DNA of 15,676 nucleotides from Firmicutes bacterium UBA7523. Its GTDB lineage: Bacteria > Bacillota > Dethiobacteria > Dethiobacterales > Dethiobacteraceae. The notes under the pieces were generated by a model, which was not told the origin of the DNA, searched no databases, and saw nothing but the letters and a program-made list of their open reading frames with translations. Location of the stretch: positions 1 to 15,676 of the forward strand of contig DLMZ01000050.1 of NCBI GenBank assembly GCA_002479415.1, written 5' to 3'. Made by a program: the position numbers and the translations under genes. Positions 4,269-12,326 of this stretch are shown here, one piece after another (position 1 is the stretch's first letter; the number at the start of each line of letters is the position of its first letter).

Positions 4269-7200
4269 CTAGAGAATATTCTTATTTGCCTTAGAAACAA
4301 GCATCGGGGGCATTTCTTCTTTAAGCCTCCACACAATACTTACCGGCTTATTACCGTAATGGCTTTCGTAATCACAAGTTCCCAAAAAGATATAACCAGA
4401 GGCGTACCCGTTTTCTTTTTTATACTCTCGTACAAACAGAGCTATTTTATGTCCTAGCTTTCTATGGTTGATATACCTTTTAGCTGTACTGCTATCTTGA
4501 GAAACTGTACTCTGAGTCTGCCAGTGAAAACGCCATTCACTAATCGCATAATCCTCGTACAGAGTAGACGGCGAAAAATCTTTTTCTGATTTGTTTAATG
4601 TAATAAAGAAAGCGTCTAAGTGCTTGTCTTTAAAATACTTTACTCCTTCTCTAAACTCAGGGCTATTTTCTTCGTTGAAATACTCAAAAGCCGCCATAAT
4701 CTGTGCTATGGAATACCGGCTATGTACCCTGAGAGGGCAGACAAATTCAAAATCATTTTCAATTTCCATCAGTTCCATCGACTGATAGTTATATTTCAAT
4801 ATCTCCAATATTTCTCCTCTTATTTCTTTGTTCTCTAAAACCCTGGCTACTCCGTCTTCAATTGTTGCAAACCCTTCTTGCCGGGGGTGTTTTTTGTAAA
4901 AGGAATAGTAAAACATGGCTAACATTATTCTTTCTTCTTTTGAATCTGCACTTTTTCCTTGAAGATAGCTTATGAGAAAATCCAGCAATCTGCGGGAATT
5001 AAGCTGAAATAGGCCGGACAACCTCCTAGTCAGCAATTCCTCATTATTACAATAATAGTTGTCCTTAACTCCCGCTTCTACCGACATTCTTGCAAAAGAG
5101 CGGTTACCATTCTTTCCGTAGAAATCATAAAGCGATAAATGGTGATGCTTTAAAAAATTATTTAATGTTAATTCCAGCCCGGTATCATGGGTAAAATATT
5201 GCATCTTGCTTACCAGATTCCGCCTGTTGTTGGCAGTTTCCTTTAGGCTTCTCAAAACATATTCCTTTGCCTGCCTTTCCAGCTGAATGAAACAACCCTT
5301 GGGCAAGTTAAAGAAGCCATTTTCAAGGTAATATTTGATGGAATGCTTTGTCTTCCCTGCTAGTAACCTGAACTTCTCTTCAAAGTTATAGTTTTTGTGT
5401 GCTTGTCCAACGAAGTCAAGCACAGTCAAACATTCCTTGCCTTCAGACAACCTTAGCCCCCTGCCTAACTGTTGGGTAAAGACAGTTAAACTTTCGGTAG
5501 GCCGCAGGAATAACACTGTGTTTACTTCCGGAATATCTACACCCTCATTATATAAGTCAACAACACAGATTAGCTTTATCTCTCCCGCTACTAATTTCTG
5601 TTTTGCACTTTCCCTTACCCTGGAATCTATTCCTGCATATAAAGCTAACGATGGTATCTGTGCATTATTAAAAAATTCAGCCATATATTTTGCATGCTCT
5701 ATACTAACACAAAAAACAAGCCCTCTTACTTGTTCCAAGTCTGTAACATATTTATGAATGCTTTTTACAATTTGACTACTGCGTATCTTGTTCGAAGTAT
5801 AAACATTCTCTAATTCTTTAGGGTCATAGCCCTTCTTGCTCCATTTGAGCTTAGATAAATCCACGGTATCGGTAACACAAAAATATTGAAAAGGACATAA
5901 TAGCTTTCTATCAATAGCTTCTGTTAAACGCATCTCACTGGCAATAGTATTATCGAAGTATTCTAAGACATTCTTGCCATCCATTCTTTCGGGAGTAGCA
6001 GTCAATCCCACCAGCACTTTAGGTTGGTAATGATTAAGAAGCTTTTGATAAGAAGCAGCCGCAGCATGATGAAATTCATCCACAATTATAAAATCATAAA
6101 AATCCCTGGCTGTTTTTTCATAAAGCTTGCTGCTGTTAAAGCTTTGAATACTGATAAACAGCTGGTCTATTGTATCAGGATCATGACCGCCCACCAACAA
6201 ACTGCCAAAATTAAAATCCTTTAAAATAGCTCTAAATGTATTTAAACTCTGCTCTAATATTTCTTTCCGATGAGCAACAAATAAAAACTTAGATGATCCC
6301 TTATTCTTTGCTTTAAACCTCTTAAAATCGAAAGCAGAAATAACCGTCTTGCCTACTCCCGTAGCTGCCACCAATAGATTTTTATTCCTGCCAAAAACCT
6401 CACGTTCAACCTGCAGCTTTCCCAATATCTCTTTTTGATAATGATACGGCTGAATATCAAAATTAAATACTGGGCTATCTGCTCTCTTGCTCTTGCTTAA
6501 AGCTGCCTGCAGCTGCTGCCGATCCTCCCGCTCTTCATTGTTAAAGGATATAAATTCACTATCATTCCAGTAGCTTTCAAAGGTAGCCTCAACTTTTTTG
6601 ATAATATCAAAAGAGTCCTTCTCGGTAACCTTAATGTTCCACTCCAGCCCCGAAGTAAGAGCCAGGTTGGAAATGTTTGAAGAGCCAATGTAGGCAGTGC
6701 TAAATCCCGTTTCTCTTTTGAACAAATATGCTTTTGCATGCAGCCTTGTTCTTTCCGTGTCATACGATATCTTAATTTCAGTATTTTGCAAATTACTCAG
6801 CTCTAACACCGCTTTATAATCCGTTGCCTCCATATAAGAGGTCGTGATAACTCTTAACTTACCCTTTTTCTCTGTAAACTCTCTCAACTCTTCAATAATA
6901 CATCTAAGCCCGCTCCATTTAATAAATGACACTAACAAATCTATTGAATCTGACGTGACAATTTCCCTCTGTATCTCTCCAAGCATATTGGGCTCATAGT
7001 GTGACCCCGTAAACAAAGAGCTTTGTGAGATCGGCGTTATAGGCCTAACAACTTTCCCCTTAGTAATACTTCTTATGCTATTTAACTTAGAATATATAGA
7101 AGTCAGAACTTCTGCTTCCTCAGCTATCTTTAAAGCCTCATACTCTTCCCGGTCTAATCTCCTAGACAATACAGAGATAATCTCATTGCATGTTGCAATT

Positions 7201-7415
7201 TGACTCATTATCGCTTCCCGGTCATCCTTCTCATTTTCCCTTACATATCTTAAAGCCTTTCTAGTAACAGACGAAATATAGGAAGCCAAAATCTTTCTAG
7301 CTTCCTCAACATCAATAAGCTCCTTGCCTATCTCGTAATCATCTAAACTAAGACTGGCCAGGCTGCTTTTTATTTGGTTATTAATTATGTCCTCGTAGAT
7401 GCCTTCTTTGAGCAT
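4269..7415 (-). CDS. PLD nuclease-SF2 helicase-DUF3427 protein
   Basis: This 1048-residue protein has four parts. Residues 1-120 are helical. Residues 135-290 form a phospholipase D-like nuclease module with HAK (226-228) and GSSN (244-247). Residues 320-680 are a superfamily 2 helicase with Walker A ATGVGKT (351-357), DEFHH (446-450), LTATPER (471-477) and QLGRGLR (649-655). The C-terminal 350 residues match DUF3427, including EWRFHWQTQSTVSQDS, RYINHR and the YIFLGTCDY end. ATG at 7415 follows GAGGT at seven bases. Such PLD-helicase-DUF3427 proteins are found in defence islands. The helicase probably loads the nuclease on duplex DNA, and DUF3427 may sense substrate, but I know of no settled mechanism. 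The PLD site shows one H-x-K, so an active nuclease would need dimerisation. The operon partner is the NUDIX enzyme 12 bases downstream. Confidence 0.9.
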   Translation of the reverse strand: MLKEGIYEDIINNQIKSSLASLSLDDYEIGKELIDVEEARKILASYISSVTRKALRYVRENEKDDREAIMSQIATCNEIISVLSRRLDREEYEALKIAEEAEVLTSIYSKLNSIRSITKGKVVRPITPISQSSLFTGSHYEPNMLGEIQREIVTSDSIDLLVSFIKWSGLRCIIEELREFTEKKGKLRVITTSYMEATDYKAVLELSNLQNTEIKISYDTERTRLHAKAYLFKRETGFSTAYIGSSNISNLALTSGLEWNIKVTEKDSFDIIKKVEATFESYWNDSEFISFNNEEREDRQQLQAALSKSKRADSPVFNFDIQPYHYQKEILGKLQVEREVFGRNKNLLVAATGVGKTVISAFDFKRFKAKNKGSSKFLFVAHRKEILEQSLNTFRAILKDFNFGSLLVGGHDPDTIDQLFISIQSFNSSKLYEKTARDFYDFIIVDEFHHAAAASYQKLLNHYQPKVLVGLTATPERMDGKNVLEYFDNTIASEMRLTEAIDRKLLCPFQYFCVTDTVDLSKLKWSKKGYDPKELENVYTSNKIRSSQIVKSIHKYVTDLEQVRGLVFCVSIEHAKYMAEFFNNAQIPSLALYAGIDSRVRESAKQKLVAGEIKLICVVDLYNEGVDIPEVNTVLFLRPTESLTVFTQQLGRGLRLSEGKECLTVLDFVGQAHKNYNFEEKFRLLAGKTKHSIKYYLENGFFNLPKGCFIQLERQAKEYVLRSLKETANNRRNLVSKMQYFTHDTGLELTLNNFLKHHHLSLYDFYGKNGNRSFARMSVEAGVKDNYYCNNEELLTRRLSGLFQLNSRRLLDFLISYLQGKSADSKEERIMLAMFYYSFYKKHPRQEGFATIEDGVARVLENKEIRGEILEILKYNYQSMELMEIENDFEFVCPLRVHSRYSIAQIMAAFEYFNEENSPEFREGVKYFKDKHLDAFFITLNKSEKDFSPSTLYEDYAISEWRFHWQTQSTVSQDSSTAKRYINHRKLGHKIALFVREYKKENGYASGYIFLGTCDYESHYGNKPVSIVWRLKEEMPPMLVSKANKNIL

Positions 7416-7449
7416 TTTTGTACCTCACTATTATATCGATGGGCATCAT

Positions 7450-7596
7450 TTACTTAAAGAACTCCCTTGCCTTATAGATAACTGTATCATTGTCAGCATT
7501 GCTATTTACCAATCTACAACGCTTCATCATCTTTTTAATATGTATCTCTGGAGAAATGTCTATTGAATAATCAGAAAAAGCCCTTCTTTCCACTCC
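7450..7596 (-). pseudogene. 3' fragment of an unidentified gene, in frame after the RhuM stop
   Basis: Directly after the RhuM TAG, the same frame stays open for 48 codons to a TAA at 7450-7452: GVERRAFSDYSIDISPEIHI, then KKMMKRCRLVN and VIYKAREFFK. It does not resemble the RhuM C-terminus. The IDISPEIHIKKMMKRCRLV pattern recalls the catalytic-Asp helix region of HhH-GPD/endonuclease III-like proteins (VDTHVxRVxxRLGL), but that is only a guess. It has no start of its own, so it looks like the tail of another gene joined to a cut RhuM gene. Confidence 0.4.
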
Positions 7597-8322
7597 CTAA
7601 AACTCAAACACGGATAACTCTTTTTCATCCAAGTAATTCTTAGCAATCACTGCATCCTCTTTGTTGGGTTGGTCTCCTGAGAAAGCCTTCATCCCCATAA
7701 AAGGCAATTCCGCATTGGCTCGACTATAGATAATTTCAGCTGAGGTTTGCTTATTTACTGCGTAGTGCAATTTATTCTGGACAATCTGAAAGAACTGCTT
7801 ACATTCCTCTGATTTCGGATCATAATCAATACTCGTGGCAAAAAGGTCCAATAGTTGTCGGTAAAACACTTTTTCGCTGGAACGGATATCTCTAATGCGC
7901 TCCAAAAGCTCTTTCCAATAGTTGCCACCGCCTGCTTTCTTCAGGAGATCGTCGTTCATGGTAAAGCCTTTGATTATATATTCTTTTAGTTGTTGTGTTG
8001 CCCAAATGCGAAACTGGGTACCACGATGGGACTTGACGCGGTAACCAACAGAGATAATCACGTCCAGGTTATAGTATTTTGTTTTATATTTTTTCCCATC
8101 TTGGGCAGTTGTCAAGGATTCCTTGACAACTGCTTCCGGCTCAAGTTCCCTCTCTTTAAAGCAATTGCTAATATGCAAACTAATATTTTGCTTTGTCGTC
8201 TGGAACAGCTCTACCATCTGGGCCTGTGACAGCCAAACTGTTTCATCCTCCATGCGCACGTCTATTTTTATTGTGCCATCCTCAGACCGATACATGATAA
8301 TATCCGTGTCTTTAAAACTCAT
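7597..8322 (-). CDS. RhuM family protein, C-terminally truncated
   Basis: This is a RhuM-family (PF13310) protein. The first 100 residues contain DGTIKIDVRMEDETVWLSQ, QMVELFQTTKQNISLHI and the YYNLDVIISVGYRVKSHRGT motif. RIWATQQLKEYIIKGFTMND follows, then the C-terminal region with QTSAEIIYSRANAELPFMGM. ATG at 8322 is chosen because family members start shortly before the DGTxKI strand; the SD is weak (GGGGG about ten bases upstream). The frame is open further upstream to a TTG at 8439, but that part lacks family similarity. At 241 residues it stops right after AKNYLDEKEL. Relatives continue about 70 residues more, with a Tyr-Leu-rich helix. RhuM proteins were first noted near Salmonella virulence genes and often sit in restriction loci; their function is unclear. 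This copy is probably inactive or altered. Confidence 0.82.
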   Translation of the reverse strand: MSFKDTDIIMYRSEDGTIKIDVRMEDETVWLSQAQMVELFQTTKQNISLHISNCFKERELEPEAVVKESLTTAQDGKKYKTKYYNLDVIISVGYRVKSHRGTQFRIWATQQLKEYIIKGFTMNDDLLKKAGGGNYWKELLERIRDIRSSEKVFYRQLLDLFATSIDYDPKSEECKQFFQIVQNKLHYAVNKQTSAEIIYSRANAELPFMGMKAFSGDQPNKEDAVIAKNYLDEKELSVFEF

Positions 8323-8493
8323 ACCCAATCGCCCCCAACCTGCGCTTAATCTCATCCTCAAGCTTATGGGACTATCGTAAACAGTTTGGATTAGCGGCTT
8401 AATTTTTCCAAGAAATTGTCCGCACCCCCTTATGTTCAATTATAGCCCGGCGTTAACACAATAAACTTTGTATACGTTAGTAAATTATCTTTC
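8323..8493. other. Intergenic stretch between RhuM and the HNH pseudogene
   Basis: I see no gene here. The minus strand is open in frame with RhuM as far as 8439 (KPLIQTVYDSPISLRMRLS), which may be the relic of another gene. At 8454-8463 the bases GTTAACACAA match the end of repeat R, and a G-rich block (AACATAAGGGGG) lies 15 bases away. This could be a decayed R-like element, but the central GGACGGAG is missing. Confidence 0.3.
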
Positions 8494-8912
8494 TCAACCC
8501 AGATAAACTTTCTCATTATGCCACTCCAAATAACCTGGATCTGGCAACTGTTCTCTTCTTTCCGGCAGAATAATCACCTCTGCCATGAGGATAATATAGT
8601 GCATCCGATTTGAGAGTCAGAATCCGGTATCTGATTTTAATTGTATTTATAGATACGGTTCCTAAATTCAAGCACCACCATTAGCGATTCTAAGAGCTTC
8701 CCAAGCTAGCGAATAAGGCAAAAACAAAAAACTCAAAAATACTCCGCCCCCTACAATATAATTCCGGGGACTATAAGTTTATAAAGAAACATATCACCCT
8801 CGTTCAAGGCTTTAAAGCTTGTCCGGCCCCCTGGCCTCCAAAAATTAACTTCATCACAATGTGCTTGTTTCAAAGTCTTAAACCAGTCATAATCTGTAAC
8901 CCCAACATACAT
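8494..8912 (-). pseudogene. COG3440-type HNH restriction endonuclease, decayed 5' part
   Basis: From ATG 8912 the minus strand reads MYVGVTDYDWFKTLKQAHCD, then EVNFWRPGGRTSFKALNEGD and MFLYKL. This is the N-terminal domain of predicted HNH restriction endonucleases of the COG3440 group. That frame stops at 8751. An adjacent frame then gives PRNYIVGGGVF and LPYSLAWEALRIANGGA, exactly the next block expected. A third frame gives EFRNRIYKYN, a TAA, then QIGCTIL. Several bases lost around 8770 plus at least two more lesions have broken the gene. The C-terminal HNH domain is gone. It is a dead gene in the otherwise well-kept defence block. The assignment rests on the order and spacing of four conserved blocks across frames. 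Confidence 0.72.
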
Positions 8913-9017
8913 TTTCAATTTCCATCATCACCTTTTCAGCAACAGAGCATTAGTTCTCTATTCGATATGGAATTGCATGAGAATTCAGTTTTAACCCTCC
9001 TGTACTAGAGCAATAAC

Positions 9018-10964
9018 TCAATAACTCTCTTTTTCTTCTGCTACCAGGCTCGATTGTGACCATGTATTACTAATATAGCATTTATTCTGGGCACGAATTA
9101 TTGCAAGCCTGTGCTTCATATACGACTGTAGCCCAGGATCAACACAAAAAATATAGCAGCCCTTTTGCCCTCTAGTCATTAATGTTCGATACGTATTCTT
9201 GATAATCTCATCTGCTAATTTCAAAGCCTTTTGGGGCTCTCTTGCATATAACTTCTTTATCCCTTTCAAAGATTGATCCGTCTTAGCTCTTTTTGTGAAA
9301 TCGGTTACAATCCTGCCCGATTCATATCTCAAATCTTCTCCAATAATAACCCCAACATAATCAAATTCCAATCCTTGAGATGTATGAATGCATCCGACTT
9401 CATGAACTGATGTTTCATCTATAGCAAAGGTTTGAGAATTGTCTAAATTCCAGCTCATTTTAAACAAATGATCAGGAATGATAATGTTATGCTCCAATGA
9501 ATTACTTCGGCTCTCTTTTTTCCATTCCCAGCAGTATCCTGCTAGCATACGCGCTTTATTATTAATCTTATTTTTCTCATAAATGAGATCCTTCATGTCG
9601 TTGGGATTATCCATAACTTGCAAGTCATAATCCATATCAAACCCATCCACATTACCTGTTTCTCTAATGCCTAAAACATCATCAATCCAAGCTAAGTAGC
9701 CGTCAGATCCATTACATCTAAATTGAGAGGACAGCTCCATTTCAAAAACCTGTGCTTTCTGTTTAAGAGCAAAAGTCTTAACACTTTCGATACTACCCAC
9801 ATCATCCATATGTACTCTTTGATTTTCATCAAGAAAAAAGATGGAAAAACGGGAAGCGTGAATAATTTCCTTAATCTGATGCTCACCTTTGCGATACATA
9901 CCTGACTTTTCATTCAGACGATGGGCTTCATCTACAATGATTGCATCAAGCTCATTAAGTCGCGCATCTACAAAAACGCCGGAACTTTTGAACAAGTTGT
10001 TGATACTGCAACGCTTCATATTTCCCTTTAATTTTGCCGCATAAACATGTCTCGGCGCTGAATTTTTAGTCACATATTGACATACCATTTCTTCTTGGGT
10101 AAAGGCTACTAATAAATTAATGGCTAAAACACTTTTGCCGGTTCCCGGTCCACCCTTAACAATTAAAACGCGCTTTTTATTATCACTCCAAGATGCTCTT
10201 GCTAGTTGAATGGCATTTTCATATGCTATTTTTTGTTCATCAACCATAATGAATTCTTCGTTGCCGGCAAGCATACTTCCCAGAACATCCTGCAAAGATT
10301 TAGAGGGTCTAATTCTTCCATTTTCAATACGATATAAAACCTCTTTATTATCGCCATGCCTTATGTATCTCTTTATAAAGCTTCTAAGCTTTTCGACCTC
10401 AGTCAATGTAAAAATTGGCGCTCTGTCAATATAGGTTCTGTAATGATTGTCTAAAATAGGATCTCGTTCACATAAGCGATAATTATGCATATAAACACAG
10501 GGTTTCATCTGAATATTTTCCTGTTGAACATACTCGTTATAATCGCTGATAAGAGCTGCATATGACCATGCCTGATAAGAAGGATGCGTTGTCTCTACAA
10601 ACCTTTGATTCATCAAAGTCTTTACCACACCATCTTTACCAGACACTTTTTCCACTTTGCTCCATTGTTTTAGTTCAATAATAACTGCTGCTTCTTTATT
10701 CAATTCTGATGTACCTGTCAGTATAAAATCAATACGTTTCGAACTAGCTGGAATTTTATATTCAATGGCGATTCCTACATCAAGGGGGATATCTTTATCA
10801 TTTAGTGCCATATACATATATTGCATAGAATTTTGCCATGATCTGACTTCCCCTGGCGATGTTCTCCCGATTTTCGACTTGAAATTCTCATATAATTTGT
10901 TAACTAGAACACCGCTTTCAATATCATTTACAAACTCTTCTTTGATGCCTTCATAAATAATCAT
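9018..10964 (-). CDS. DUF2075 (Schlafen group 3-like) helicase with N-terminal nuclease-like domain
   Basis: The 648-residue protein has two parts. Residues 1-200 contain KRIDFILTG (D79) and AAVIIELKQW (E97, K99), the spacing of a PD-(D/E)XK nuclease core. Residues 240-625 form a DUF2075-type (PF09848) SF1-like helicase with Walker A GGPGTGKS (271-278), DEAH (345-348), FLDENQRV (377-384) and SSQFRC. GCIHTSQGLEFDYVGVIIGE (from 524) and TYRTLMTRGQKG supply the nucleotide-sensing motifs and the arginine finger. The start is ATG at 10964, close behind AAGGGGGG. The protein probably unwinds or translocates along DNA or RNA and cleaves it. DUF2075 helicases are frequent in defence islands but few have been tested. 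The MazG-like enzyme gene ends 19 bases upstream, so the pair is co-transcribed. Confidence 0.88.
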   Translation of the reverse strand: MIIYEGIKEEFVNDIESGVLVNKLYENFKSKIGRTSPGEVRSWQNSMQYMYMALNDKDIPLDVGIAIEYKIPASSKRIDFILTGTSELNKEAAVIIELKQWSKVEKVSGKDGVVKTLMNQRFVETTHPSYQAWSYAALISDYNEYVQQENIQMKPCVYMHNYRLCERDPILDNHYRTYIDRAPIFTLTEVEKLRSFIKRYIRHGDNKEVLYRIENGRIRPSKSLQDVLGSMLAGNEEFIMVDEQKIAYENAIQLARASWSDNKKRVLIVKGGPGTGKSVLAINLLVAFTQEEMVCQYVTKNSAPRHVYAAKLKGNMKRCSINNLFKSSGVFVDARLNELDAIIVDEAHRLNEKSGMYRKGEHQIKEIIHASRFSIFFLDENQRVHMDDVGSIESVKTFALKQKAQVFEMELSSQFRCNGSDGYLAWIDDVLGIRETGNVDGFDMDYDLQVMDNPNDMKDLIYEKNKINNKARMLAGYCWEWKKESRSNSLEHNIIIPDHLFKMSWNLDNSQTFAIDETSVHEVGCIHTSQGLEFDYVGVIIGEDLRYESGRIVTDFTKRAKTDQSLKGIKKLYAREPQKALKLADEIIKNTYRTLMTRGQKGCYIFCVDPGLQSYMKHRLAIIRAQNKCYISNTWSQSSLVAEEKESY

Positions 10965-10983
10965 TTTGCCCCCCTTGATGTTA

Positions 10984-11298
10984 TTATAGCTCTGTATATT
11001 TCTTACTAGAGCCTTTTGCTCTTTCTACCGGATATTTCATTTCATTGGAGTCTATTTTTTTATACATAGCCTGAACAAGGTCAATGTCCAAACAATCTGC
11101 CAGCAAAACACAGTAATTCATAACATCAGCCAGCTCATCACTGACTTGTTCACTATCAAATGTATTGCCCCATTGGAAATGCTCCAATAGCTCTGCTGCT
11201 TCTATAACAATAGATTTTGCTAAATTTTCGGGACTATGGAACTGTTTCCAATCGCGATCATCTCTAAATTTAATTATGCGCTTTATTAAATCTTCCAT
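10984..11298 (-). CDS. MazG-like all-alpha NTP pyrophosphohydrolase
   Basis: This is a 104-residue single-domain member of the all-alpha NTP pyrophosphatase superfamily (MazG / dCTPase / RS21-C6 type). Metal-binding motifs are intact: EAAE at 33-36, in IVIEAAELLEHFQW, and ELAD at 55-58, in SDELADVMNYC. These form the E-x-x-E / E-x-x-D site that holds magnesium and cleaves NTPs or dNTPs to the monophosphate and pyrophosphate. The C-terminal KYPVERAKGSSKKYTEL is the usual basic end contacting substrate. The length fits dimeric or tetrameric dCTPase-like enzymes. ATG at 11298 follows AGAGGA at about ten bases. It precedes the DUF2075 helicase by 19 bases. Known MazG-type enzymes hydrolyse (d)NTPs or ppGpp; here a nucleotide-depleting role in the defence pair is an inference. 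Confidence 0.9.
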   Translation of the reverse strand: MEDLIKRIIKFRDDRDWKQFHSPENLAKSIVIEAAELLEHFQWGNTFDSEQVSDELADVMNYCVLLADCLDIDLVQAMYKKIDSNEMKYPVERAKGSSKKYTEL

Positions 11299-11362
11299 AA
11301 TTCGTTTTTCCTCTCTGGTTGATTAGTTTAAATAATTGGCAAATATCATCCCAAACTACCTC

Positions 11363-12271
11363 TTAACCTATCGAATACTTCGCCTGACCTCGAAAAACTT
11401 CTCTAAGATGCCACGCAATATATTCATCGCTTGGTTTGTATTGATGTTTCTCTGGAGTACGAATCCTCTTGCCATGAAAATTGGTAAGCCACTGGTCAAA
11501 TCCCTCTCCACCATGGGCCAACTCAGAAACCTTAATCTCTAGGTTGTGATCAAAACTAAATGCCCCTCGATCAAAGAGTTTATGGTGCATAATGCAAAGC
11601 AGCAGTCCGTTGTTCTCCTGATCAGGGCCACCTGCCTGATGCCACTTAATGTGTGCCGCTTCAAGCGCTACCGGCACCCTACCAAGCCAAACATTAAAAC
11701 CACACACGGCACACCTGAAGGAATATGCGATAAGGATACGTTCTCTAAATTTACTGTCACGGGTTCGGGAAGCCCCCGCAGCATCTACTTCAACAGCACC
11801 AAAATCTAGCCCTACTGCCTGAAGAATTTCCGAGTGCATTGAATGGGGGAAATTATCATTTAATATACTTGAGGCAATTGTCCTAATCAACTCAGGGTTA
11901 CCCATTAGCCCATTATATATATCCTCACTAAATCCGCCGGACACATTGTTGTCCAGCAAAAAACGGCTTGAAGGGCTGCCCACTATATTATAGGATCGTG
12001 CAACCGAGAACTCCCAAATACCGTCACTCGCAAGATGGTAAAAAGGATACGCAGGTGACGAGCGACGAGGCGGCCCAAAATCATCTAATAGTCGCTGAAG
12101 CGGCTCCACTACCTCGGAGTAGGAAACCATTCGGGGCTCGTTCCTCAACATTCGACTAAGCATAAACAAAATTAACAGCGGCTTATGTGGTGCTCGCTGA
12201 TCGCCCCTTTTCCATACTCTTATGCCTAAAAATCGATTGATTAGTTCTTGTTGAGATAACAAACAAATCAT
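11363..12271 (-). CDS. SBD-HNH type IV restriction endonuclease (ScoMcrA-like, phosphorothioate DNA)
   Basis: The N-terminal part (residues 5-100) contains GIRVWKRGDQRAPHKPLLI, the signature of the sulfur-binding domain of ScoMcrA-type enzymes, followed by SPAYPFYHLASDGIWEF. The C-terminal part (about 170-245) is an HNH nuclease with CAVC (187-190), LEAAHIKWH (H207), ENNGLLLCIMHHKLFDRG and the final FSFD strand. Such enzymes bind DNA with phosphorothioate (DndA-E) modification and cleave it. At 302 residues it is the two-domain form. The upstream GGAG (12272-12275) touches ATG 12271, so TTG at 12262, nine bases away, may be the true start; the difference is three residues. It lies 55 bases after the SF1 helicase gene. 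No dnd genes are in the window, fitting a role in destroying incoming modified DNA. Confidence 0.88.
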   Translation of the reverse strand: MICLLSQQELINRFLGIRVWKRGDQRAPHKPLLILFMLSRMLRNEPRMVSYSEVVEPLQRLLDDFGPPRRSSPAYPFYHLASDGIWEFSVARSYNIVGSPSSRFLLDNNVSGGFSEDIYNGLMGNPELIRTIASSILNDNFPHSMHSEILQAVGLDFGAVEVDAAGASRTRDSKFRERILIAYSFRCAVCGFNVWLGRVPVALEAAHIKWHQAGGPDQENNGLLLCIMHHKLFDRGAFSFDHNLEIKVSELAHGGEGFDQWLTNFHGKRIRTPEKHQYKPSDEYIAWHLREVFRGQAKYSIG

Positions 12272-12326
12272 CTCCAGCTAGAATCTGGCTTATCTGCTAA
12301 CATTGATATTGGGGTCATAAAAAGCG

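Noticed and set aside
5395..5757. Plus-strand frame of 120 codons inside the PLD helicase gene, and similar plus-strand frames at 14023-14385 and 925-1287
   Set aside because: They lie fully opposite well-supported coding genes, have no recognisable motifs and have poor start contexts; they are antisense shadows.
8323..8439. TTG at 8439 as RhuM start
   Set aside because: The extra 39 residues have no resemblance to RhuM proteins and there is no good RBS; ATG 8322 fits the family N-terminus.
8454..8463. GTTAACACAA as a fifth R copy
   Set aside because: Only the ten end bases match; the diagnostic GGGGACGGAG core is absent, so it is at most a decayed relic.
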